Below are positions 8,879 to 15,493 of a DNA stretch of 20,122 nt, one piece after another (the stretch's first letter is position 1; the number at the start of each line of letters is the position of its first letter). A model generated the notes under the pieces. The model was not told the DNA's origin. It searched no databases and saw only the letters and a program-made list of their open reading frames with translations. The stretch lies in contig JAAXHE010000262.1 in the NCBI GenBank assembly GCA_012271065.1, forward strand, positions 1 through 20,122, given 5' to 3'. The position numbers and the translations under genes are program-made. The DNA is from Candidatus Latescibacterota bacterium (GTDB lineage Bacteria > Latescibacterota > UBA2968 > GCA-2709665).

Positions 8879-8987
8879 GGGGCCATCCTAATCCCGGAGT
8901 GACGCGCGGGCAATTCCCGAATCACCGTAAATCGGCCAGAAACAAGGCTTCCCTTTTGGCCTCAATCCTCTTACGGCATGGGAATGC

Positions 8988-10595
8988 CTAATCCGGGTAA
9001 AGACTCGGGATCATCAGGCCGCCGTACATCCCCCAGTTGATGGTTTCGCCGGGATCGTGCATTTCAAGCTCGAAGACGACCTCCGATGAGCCGTTGCGGG
9101 CGTACTCGCGCAGCAGGGAAGGCATGTGGAAGTCATTGAAGAAGGCGCCGCTCGAATCCTTGTTGCTGTAGACCTGTCCCGGCGCGCCCGCGACGCAGTG
9201 GGCCCAGACCACCATCATGTTGCCGGTTCGCGGCAACTTGTGGGTGTCGCCCATGTCGGGGGAGTGGCGTGACGCCGACGAGAAGCGCGTATCCGACGCC
9301 CATACTTCCTCCACCGTCATCTTCTGCTCGTCCACACGGTACTCCACCCCTCGGCTGAAGTTCCGTTCCGGCGAGATCGGAGGCTTCGGCGGGCGGGCGC
9401 CCCAGGTGCCGTTGTCGAAAAAGACGATGGTGCCCTCCGGCGTCATGCGCGGGTTATGGCCGTGGTAGGGCCACCGCGCCAGGTTGAGTGGCTTGAGCAC
9501 GCGGTCGGCGAGCGGTCCCCAACCGGTCGGTTCACCCAGGATCCACCTGATCCCGCCGCTGGCCCGGTCGACCTTGACCAGGGCGTCCTGGTGCCTCAGC
9601 GAGACGATCACGGAGTCGTCTCGGGCGTCGTAGGTGGCGCCGTTGCCGTGGGTCCAATCCAGCGCGCCCTCGAAGCCCCTCAGGGCCCAGTAGTCGTCGG
9701 TCCCCCCGTAGCCTATGCGGAAGGGATCCATGTGGTCGAATGCCGACCACTCCCACAGCAGTTCGCCGGTCCCGCGGTCCATTTCGGCCACCCCGTCGCC
9801 GACGACGACGGCGCGGCGGCGGGGCGCATCGAGGTCGTACTGATCCGTGTAGTAGTGATCGATCTCGCGGGCCGAGGCGGTGAAGATCAGGAAATTGCCG
9901 TTAGGCATCTCCTCCGGCTGATGGTGCAAACCGGCGGTATCCACGGCGATGGCGCCGGCGGCCGGCCCTTGTGGCCGCCGGGCCGCGTACCACTGGTTGA
10001 CGGTGTTGCCGAGCATGTCGATTTCGAAGGTGTGGAAGTCCCAGCGGTGGAAGATCAGGTTGCCGTTGCCGAGCCGGTCGATGCCTTCCAGAAAGCTGTC
10101 CGTCTCGTAGTACCAGCACACTTCGTTGTCGGCATCCAGCGCGACGATGATGCCCCAGGCGAAACCGAAATCCATTGCCTCCTTCGACCACTTGTTGTAC
10201 CGCCCCCTGGGTATTCGATGCACGGACAGCAGCAGCACGCCCGGCTCGCGGCGGCCGCGGTCGTCTCGGTTGATGCGGATGCCATGGGGAAAATCATGAC
10301 CGCTCGGCAAGGGGGGCGTGCGGTAGCGCAGAGGCGCGGGCGTAGTCACTTCACCACCGGATTCCGCGATCAGCGTCACGCGGAGCTCGTGGTCGCGGTC
10401 CGGACGCATGCCGAGAATGGGCAGCCCCTCGGCCGGCGGCCGTTCGGGGCCGAATTCCACGCTCCATTGGCGTTCCGGATCGCAAATGTCAATTCGGGTT
10501 CGGCCGGGCTCGCTGGACCGGAAGCGGACCACGGCGGCCAGCGGCACGCGGGGATTGGGATTTTTGATGATCGTCGGTTGCGTCAGAAATCGCAT
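8988..10595 (-). CDS. Arylsulfotransferase (ASST family), full length
   Basis: The protein has 535 residues from the ATG at 10595, which has AAGGG nine bases upstream. A longer frame from 10631 adds 12 residues unlike the family. An N-terminal beta-domain (PTIIKNPNPRVPLAAVVRF) precedes the propeller. Four positions match the catalytic set of E. coli AssT (His252, His356, Arg374, His436): His224/225 in LHHQPEEMPNGNFL, His316 in DWTHGNG, Arg334 in VSLRHQDALVKVD and His380 in YHGHNPRMTPEG. The His-to-Arg spacing of 18 is the same as in E. coli AssT. The expected reaction is transfer of sulfate between phenolic compounds without PAPS. I see no signal peptide, although characterised members are periplasmic. 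The P450 gene lies upstream in the same orientation, but a 207-base gap argues against tight coupling. Confidence 0.88.
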   Translation of the reverse strand: MRFLTQPTIIKNPNPRVPLAAVVRFRSSEPGRTRIDICDPERQWSVEFGPERPPAEGLPILGMRPDRDHELRVTLIAESGGEVTTPAPLRYRTPPLPSGHDFPHGIRINRDDRGRREPGVLLLSVHRIPRGRYNKWSKEAMDFGFAWGIIVALDADNEVCWYYETDSFLEGIDRLGNGNLIFHRWDFHTFEIDMLGNTVNQWYAARRPQGPAAGAIAVDTAGLHHQPEEMPNGNFLIFTASAREIDHYYTDQYDLDAPRRRAVVVGDGVAEMDRGTGELLWEWSAFDHMDPFRIGYGGTDDYWALRGFEGALDWTHGNGATYDARDDSVIVSLRHQDALVKVDRASGGIRWILGEPTGWGPLADRVLKPLNLARWPYHGHNPRMTPEGTIVFFDNGTWGARPPKPPISPERNFSRGVEYRVDEQKMTVEEVWASDTRFSSASRHSPDMGDTHKLPRTGNMMVVWAHCVAGAPGQVYSNKDSSGAFFNDFHMPSLLREYARNGSSEVVFELEMHDPGETINWGMYGGLMIPSLYPD

Positions 10596-10802
10596 GGGCA
10601 CGGCCCTTTGTATGGAACATGTGTAAGCCATTGATTCATGTTCCGTCTAGGACAGCGGGGCGGCGTGCCGCCATGATCGCCTGTTCATCAGTCCAATTCC
10701 CATCGCCTCAACCCCCCGTCACTCTTGCGATTTCATCGACGAACCGGCAGAAGGGGCGGAAATCTCACCGGCGCCATTTCTCGCGGATCCGTGCCCGGAC
10801 GC

Positions 10803-12035
10803 TTACCGGGCCGTCAGGTGCGCCGGGATCGACTGGATGGTGCGGACCATGCCCGGCCCTCCCCAGTCGGGTTCGTCCACCAGCAGTTCGATGGACGCGA
10901 GCCGCTCAAGCAGAACGCGCAGCGCGATTTCGCCCTCCAGCATGGCCAGGTGACGGCCCTTGCAGATTCGCGGGCCGCCGCCGAATCCCAGCGTGCGCCG
11001 CTTCGGTCGCCGGATGTCGAAGCGGTCGGGATTCTCGAACACCCGGGGATCCCTGTTGGCCGCTCCCCATGCCATCAGCAGATTGGTGCCGGCGGCGATC
11101 CGGACGCCTTCGTATTCGGTGTCCTCATGCGCCCCGCGGTGAAGGCCGAAGAACGGCGGCTCCAGGCGTATCGCTTCACGCCAGGCATCATGGACCAGGC
11201 CCGGGTTCTCCTCCATCAGGGCCCATTGGTCGGGATGGCTCAGACAGGTATAGACGACGTTGGCGGTGCCGCCCGCCGCGGAGTCGATGCCGTCGAATGA
11301 AATTGCGGCCGCCGTCGTGGCGGCGCTCCTCGGCACGTCGCTCCAGTTGCTGTCGGCCAGCGCGGACTCGAAGAGATGAAAAAACGTCTCGCCGGGCGAG
11401 TCCGCGGCCATCCCATGGTGCGCCTCCAGGTAGTCCCGCATGGTCTGCGCAGCGCGATTCGCGGCGTCCACCTCCTCGGGCGTGTTTTCGAAGTTCAACA
11501 TGGGAACGATGGCGGCGGAACACCGGTCCAGGAGCGGCCCCGCCTCCGGCGGAAGTCCCAGGAACCGGGTCCAGAAGTCGCGGGCGATGACACGGGCATA
11601 GTCCCGCCGCAGATCGACGACACCGCCGCGGTCGAGCATGTCGTCCACGGCGCGCTCGGCGACGGCCGTGATCGCCTCGACCAGCGGTTGGTTTCGCGCG
11701 GGGCTCATGGGCCGATAGGTAGCGATCGCAATGGGCGTATGGGCGGGTTCGTTCATGAAGAACGGGCTGTAGCTGTCCATCCGGGCCAGGGCGCCCTCGG
11801 CCCCGGCGCCCGCGCGGCGTTCACGGCGGTGCTGCGTTTCCAGGGCGGGATGATGCATCAGGTCCACAAGCGTCTTATGGGCCGTGGCGATCAGCCCGTC
11901 GCCGGCAGGCATGCGAAACAGGCCGGGTCCCGGCTGCGCGTGGGCGGCCCGGTAGGCAAACGCCGGATCCCGGGCGAATCGTTCGTCAGCCAACTCCGAA
12001 AGCGTCGCCAGGTCTTGCGCCACCCGGACCGTCAT
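10803..12035 (-). CDS. Cytochrome P450
   Basis: The chosen start is the ATG at 12035 (MTVRVAQDLATL, 410 residues). The frame runs open to a TTG at 12104, which would add 23 residues unlike a P450 N-terminus. In the longer numbering, the I-helix GIDS (272-275) aligns with the GLDT of P450cam, so the acid-alcohol pair is Asp-Ser. The K-helix ExxR is E310-A-I-R313. The heme loop FGGGPRICKG carries the thiolate ligand Cys381. There is no membrane anchor, as expected for a soluble bacterial P450 that uses ferredoxin partners; none is encoded nearby. These enzymes hydroxylate hydrophobic compounds such as terpenoids, steroids or aromatics. The substrate is unknown. The gene diverges from an MFS transporter across a spacer with paired palindromes. 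Confidence 0.92.
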   Translation of the reverse strand: MTVRVAQDLATLSELADERFARDPAFAYRAAHAQPGPGLFRMPAGDGLIATAHKTLVDLMHHPALETQHRRERRAGAGAEGALARMDSYSPFFMNEPAHTPIAIATYRPMSPARNQPLVEAITAVAERAVDDMLDRGGVVDLRRDYARVIARDFWTRFLGLPPEAGPLLDRCSAAIVPMLNFENTPEEVDAANRAAQTMRDYLEAHHGMAADSPGETFFHLFESALADSNWSDVPRSAATTAAAISFDGIDSAAGGTANVVYTCLSHPDQWALMEENPGLVHDAWREAIRLEPPFFGLHRGAHEDTEYEGVRIAAGTNLLMAWGAANRDPRVFENPDRFDIRRPKRRTLGFGGGPRICKGRHLAMLEGEIALRVLLERLASIELLVDEPDWGGPGMVRTIQSIPAHLTAR

Positions 12036-12061
12036 GCCGAAAATCCCGACGCTAACCGTCT

Positions 12062-12136
12062 TTGTACAACAATTACTTGGGTCATGCCGTGCATGGTGCA
12101 TCAATTCTCTCGCGAGAACGGACTATAGTTGTACAA
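12062..12136. promoter_or_regulatory. Two TTGTACAA palindromes in the divergent P450 / MFS spacer
   Basis: TTGTACAA occurs at 12062-12069 and at 12129-12136, spaced 67 bases apart. With flanks, the first site read on the minus strand is GTTGTACAAA and the second on the plus strand is GTTGTACAAT, so the two sites face each other. A perfect palindrome TCTCGCGAGA (12108-12117) lies between them. The arrangement fits one dimeric repressor controlling both divergent genes. The TNGT/ACNA halves resemble GntR-family half-sites, but no regulator gene is adjacent. Confidence 0.5.
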
Positions 12137-12194
12137 TCCACGAAAGTGAAAGGGACCCGATACCCGATCCTCCACCCGGCACTGGACCGAAAAC

Positions 12195-13400
12195 TTGCTG
12201 AAGACCCTCCTGAATCCCGACAGACCCGTTTCCGTTAACGGCGTCGGGTTGATTCTGACGCTGATGTTCATGCACCTGGTGGGTCCTCAGGCAGTCATCC
12301 TGCAGCCGGCATTCGTCGACGGCATGGTCGGTCAACTGGGATTCGACCCGGTGCAGGCGGGCTACGTGGCAGCCTCCGAGAACACCGGCAAGGCCGTGCA
12401 GAGCCTGCTGATGATGATTCTCGTCACCCGCGTCAACTGGCGTTACCTGTTCTACGGTGCGCTCGCCGTGCTCATCGCCGGCAATCTGATCTGCACCGTG
12501 GTGGACGACTATCAGACCTTTCGCGTGGTGCGGTTCTTCACGGGCGTGGCCAATGGCACCATCGTCCCCCTGTGCTACGTGGTTGTCGGTCTGACGGCCG
12601 CTGCGGACCGAAATTTCGGGCTGCTGATGGTCTCCCTGATGACCTATGCCGCAGTGATCTTCTTCGCGATCCCCACGATCTTTGCGATGGCGGGTCTCGT
12701 CGGACTCCTGCTGGTTTTCGCGGCATTCGCCAGCTTTGCGATTCCGTTGGTTCGGAACGTGCCCACCCACGGCGAACAGCCATCCGGCGCCAATGAAGGC
12801 ATGCTCACATTGTCCTGGGGCTTTCGCGGCATGGCGCTGGGCGCCATGTTCTTCTATTTCGTAGCCACCTTCGCCGTCTGGACCTACATGTCGCTGATCG
12901 GCCGCGACGCCGGGATTCCCGAGCAGCAGGTGGCCAATGCCCTCACGCTGTCGCAGTTCGCAGGCATCGCAGGGGCCGGCATCGCGGTCTTGCTGGGCAG
13001 CCGATTCGGGCGGGCATGGCCGCTGGCAATTTCACTCATCGGTTCCATGGTCTCCCTGGCGATATTGGGCAGCTACCGCACCGCCATGGGATTCGCCGTC
13101 GCCGCGTGCATTTTCCAGCTGCTCTGGAATACCACGCATCCGTACCTGTTGGCCGCCCACGCCAGCTTCGACCGCAGCGGCCGCCAGGTGACCTATGCGG
13201 TGGCCATGCAGATGATGGGGATCGCTGCAGGACCCGCTATCGCCGCCTGGATCCTGACCCTGCCCGGCGGCAGCTATGCCAGGATCATTGCCCTGTCCAC
13301 GGCGCTCCTGGCGATTACCGCGTTGCTGATCCAGCCGCCGGTGCTCAGGGAGTCCAATCTGTCAGGGAAGCGGAAGCTCGCTGCGGCTCCGAGTCATTGA
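12195..13400 (+). CDS. Major facilitator superfamily transporter
   Basis: This 401-residue protein starts at a TTG (12195). No in-frame ATG exists until 12264, and that start would cut into the first membrane helix. Hydrophobic segments arranged as 12 probable helices begin with GLILTLMFMHLVGPQAVIL. A loop of about 20 polar residues (VPTHGEQPSGANEGM) separates the two six-helix halves. The stretch RFFTGVANGTIVPL in helix 4 is typical of MFS proteins. The family exchanges or co-transports small molecules across the inner membrane. Divergence from the P450 gene suggests movement of a P450 substrate or product, which is inference. The gene converges on the sulfite-oxidase-like gene. Confidence 0.85.
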   Translation: MLKTLLNPDRPVSVNGVGLILTLMFMHLVGPQAVILQPAFVDGMVGQLGFDPVQAGYVAASENTGKAVQSLLMMILVTRVNWRYLFYGALAVLIAGNLICTVVDDYQTFRVVRFFTGVANGTIVPLCYVVVGLTAAADRNFGLLMVSLMTYAAVIFFAIPTIFAMAGLVGLLLVFAAFASFAIPLVRNVPTHGEQPSGANEGMLTLSWGFRGMALGAMFFYFVATFAVWTYMSLIGRDAGIPEQQVANALTLSQFAGIAGAGIAVLLGSRFGRAWPLAISLIGSMVSLAILGSYRTAMGFAVAACIFQLLWNTTHPYLLAAHASFDRSGRQVTYAVAMQMMGIAAGPAIAAWILTLPGGSYARIIALSTALLAITALLIQPPVLRESNLSGKRKLAAAPSH

Positions 13401-13433
13401 GGAGCCCTCCGGGTCCGCGCCCGCGAATCCGCT

Positions 13434-14642
13434 TCAGGCGATCATCACCGTTCTGGGAAACTGCGCGTAATTCTCCCAGCGGGTGGGCTTCTCGGGCACT
13501 TGGTCCACCGTGGCCTGGACCTGGCCGTTGACGTCGGTGACCCGCGAGACGATCGTGCGCTCACCCGGTTCGGCATCCTGCCAGGCGTACCGGAACAGCT
13601 TCCAGGAGTATTGGGTGGACTCGGGGTCGATCGCCGCGGGCTGCCAGGCGCCATCGTCGACGCGAATATCCACGGACCTCAGCGGCGTACCATCGTTTAG
13701 CACGAAACCCATGATCTCGTGCCCATCGGCGTTGCGCGTGACGCGCACGATGGATGACTTGAGCCGCATCCGGGTCACCGAGCGTTCCTCCCAGCGCTCC
13801 ACGCCGCCGATGTCCCGGCGGCTCAGGGTGACGTAGTCCCGCGCCATGAAGCGGCCCATGTAGCGGCGGTCCTGCACGTGGATCTGGGTCAGCCATTTCA
13901 CGTTGCAAATGCCGTACCAGCCGGGAACGATCAACCGTACCGGCGCGCCGTGGTAAAGGTTCAGCGGCTCGCCGTTCATTTCCCAGGCCAGCATCATCTC
14001 CGGGCGAAGCGCATCGTCGCGGTGCATGCTGCGGCCGAAATTCTGCTCGACCCTCCGGTCGCGGATGCTTTCGGTACCCGAATCGGCCCCGTAAAACACC
14101 ACTTCGAGCCCCGGATCCTGAATGGCCGCCTCCAGCAGCAACTCCCGCAGGCTGACGCCGCCCCAGCGCGCATTGCCGATCAGGCCGTGGAAGATCTCGG
14201 CACGATTGCCTCCGCACTCGAAGCCGGCATCGATTTCGACCTTCGGCCGGGCTTGCAACTCCGCCAGAGTGAACTCCATGGGCCGGTCCACCATGCCCGA
14301 GATCCGCAGCCGATAGTCTTCCTCGGCGATCTCCGGCTGGTTGTAGTGCTGAACGATGTAGAACTCGCCCACCGGCGTGTAGAAGGAGTCGATGAAACGC
14401 GTGTCCTGGAAGAGGATCCCGCCGGGCACCACGGGAGGCGCCGCGAACGTCTCGGGCACGTCGGTGAATGGGACGATTTCCTCCCCCTGGGCCAGGGCGA
14501 GCTTCGACCAGAACGGCATGCCGGCCGTGGCGGCCATTCCGCCCAGAGCGATACCGCCTTTGAGAACGTCTCGTCTCCGCGCCGCTGAATCATCACCCGC
14601 TGGTTTGAAGTAGCGCCCGTGGGCCTCGATCTTCCGTGACAT
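13434..14642 (-). CDS. Sulfite-oxidase-family molybdopterin enzyme, Tat-exported
   Basis: The protein has 402 residues from the ATG at 14642, which has GGGGAG seven bases upstream; a longer frame to 14711 is unlikely. A twin-arginine signal (ARRRDVLKGGIALGG, residues 21-35) ends near LALAQ, so the folded cofactor-loaded enzyme goes to the periplasm. The molybdopterin domain contains GFECGGNRAE with the molybdenum ligand Cys143, then GNARWGGVSLRELL and VPGWYGICNVKWLTQI. The C-terminal dimerisation domain begins near residue 300. The likely reaction is oxidation of sulfite to sulfate, or of another sulfur or organic substrate, since the family also includes sulfane dehydrogenase-like members. 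No cytochrome c partner gene is adjacent, so the electron acceptor is unknown. Sulfatase and sulfotransferase neighbours make a sulfur role plausible. Confidence 0.9.
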   Translation of the reverse strand: MSRKIEAHGRYFKPAGDDSAARRRDVLKGGIALGGMAATAGMPFWSKLALAQGEEIVPFTDVPETFAAPPVVPGGILFQDTRFIDSFYTPVGEFYIVQHYNQPEIAEEDYRLRISGMVDRPMEFTLAELQARPKVEIDAGFECGGNRAEIFHGLIGNARWGGVSLRELLLEAAIQDPGLEVVFYGADSGTESIRDRRVEQNFGRSMHRDDALRPEMMLAWEMNGEPLNLYHGAPVRLIVPGWYGICNVKWLTQIHVQDRRYMGRFMARDYVTLSRRDIGGVERWEERSVTRMRLKSSIVRVTRNADGHEIMGFVLNDGTPLRSVDIRVDDGAWQPAAIDPESTQYSWKLFRYAWQDAEPGERTIVSRVTDVNGQVQATVDQVPEKPTRWENYAQFPRTVMIA

Positions 14643-14721
14643 GTCTGCTCCCCGGTTGTCGATCAACACGGATTGTATACGTTGCAGCGTGCCGCATCGC
14701 CAGGATGTCAAGCATCAACGA

Positions 14722-15135
14722 CTACCGTGCCGTGGCTTCCCGACGCATCTGGTCCAGGGCCGCGCGAGCAAGAAATCCACTCCTGGTTTCGCCCTGGCGG
14801 CGCGCGTGCGCATCAATCGCACGGAGCACCCGGTGCGGGAGCGTGACATTGACGCGTTCGGACTTGTCGTCGAGCTTTGCCAGATCGACGTCTACAAAAC
14901 CCCAAAGCCAGCCCGCCATGTCGGAATCCTGCTGGTGTCTCGAAAGAGTTTCCATGGCCGGAATGCCCATCCCTGTGTCCAGCGCAGTCTCGATCCACAG
15001 TTCGATTGCCTCGACCGCGTTCTCGTACGCTTCGTCCAGCGTATCGCCGGCCGAAAAACACCCGGGAAGATCCGGCACGACAACCCCGAATGCCGTCTTC
15101 TCGTCACCCGCCTCTATTGCAATCGGAAATTTCAC
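14722..15135 (-). CDS. hicB: HicB antitoxin
   Basis: This 137-residue protein starts at a GTG (15135), nine bases after the HicA stop codon. The N-terminal half is the partial RNase-H-like HicB fold: FGVVVPDLPGCFSAGDTLDEA, then ENAVEAIELWIE. The C-terminal part, SERVNVTLPHRVLRAIDAHA to about residue 130, is a ribbon-helix-helix DNA-binding segment. HicB neutralises the HicA RNase and represses the operon. The toxin-first order is usual for this family. Family length and motifs are intact. Confidence 0.92.
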   Translation of the reverse strand: MKFPIAIEAGDEKTAFGVVVPDLPGCFSAGDTLDEAYENAVEAIELWIETALDTGMGIPAMETLSRHQQDSDMAGWLWGFVDVDLAKLDDKSERVNVTLPHRVLRAIDAHARRQGETRSGFLARAALDQMRREATAR

Positions 15136-15144
15136 TCTCTGTCC

Positions 15145-15327
15145 TCACTTCAATCCCGCATGCTTGAGCAGCTTGTTCAATAGTCCTTTTCCCAGGTCCT
15201 TGCGCGGATGCGGCACGCTGATATGCCCCGGTCTCGACGGATGGACATAAATGTGATGCGAGCCGCGTACTCTGTCGAGAACCCATCCATCCCGTTTGAG
15301 TTCCTTGATCAACGCCGAACTCTTCAT
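15145..15327 (-). CDS. hicA: HicA mRNA interferase toxin
   Basis: This 60-residue protein begins MKSSALIKELKRDGWVLDRV. It is a double-stranded-RNA-binding-like fold with the catalytic histidine in RGSHHIYVHP (His24 or His25), followed by ISVPHPRKDLGKGLLNKLLKHAGL, the classical HicA end. It cleaves mRNA when free of HicB. The ATG sits directly behind a palindromic promoter with TATAAT only seven bases upstream, so the transcript may be almost leaderless. The gene precedes hicB in one operon. Confidence 0.93.
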   Translation of the reverse strand: MKSSALIKELKRDGWVLDRVRGSHHIYVHPSRPGHISVPHPRKDLGKGLLNKLLKHAGLK

Positions 15328-15328
15328 T

Positions 15329-15345
15329 GTGTGTATTATACACAC
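15329..15345 (-). promoter_or_regulatory. hicAB promoter and palindromic operator
   Basis: GTGTGTAT, one T, ATACACAC: two perfect 8-base arms that start two bases before the hicA ATG. Read on the minus strand, the centre is an exact TATAAT -10 box, so a bound HicB dimer would cover the promoter. The -35 region is weak. Confidence 0.75.
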
Positions 15346-15493
15346 TAGCAAATCCTGGGGATTTTGCCGGCGTGAACGGCGTCGCGCGCGGGTCACGTGC
15401 AGAGCCGGATCACCAATCATGATAGTCTTCGACCCTGGGGATGTGGCGTTGGGCAACACCCCGCCACCGAACCGATACCAAGGGGAGCACGCC

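Noticed and set aside
8930..8970. Hairpin GGCCA...TGGCC after the arylsulfotransferase as a terminator
   Set aside because: The stem is short and interrupted and there is no T-run on the minus strand, so a terminator call is not supported.
9456..10634. Long plus-strand open frame of 392 codons opposite the arylsulfotransferase
   Set aside because: It is the antisense shadow of a GC-rich gene whose minus-strand product has clear catalytic motifs. The plus-strand product matches no family I know.
10984..11300. P450 I-helix AAGGT apparently lacking the acid-alcohol pair
   Set aside because: Aligning back from the HPDQ segment places GIDS, four residues earlier, on the GLDT of P450cam. Asp and a hydroxyl residue are therefore present and the enzyme looks normal.
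15296..15493. N-terminal extension of the molybdo-hydroxylase to 15296
   Set aside because: The extra 66 codons overlap the hicAB promoter and the start of hicA, have no family similarity, and a strong ribosome site precedes the ATG at 15494.
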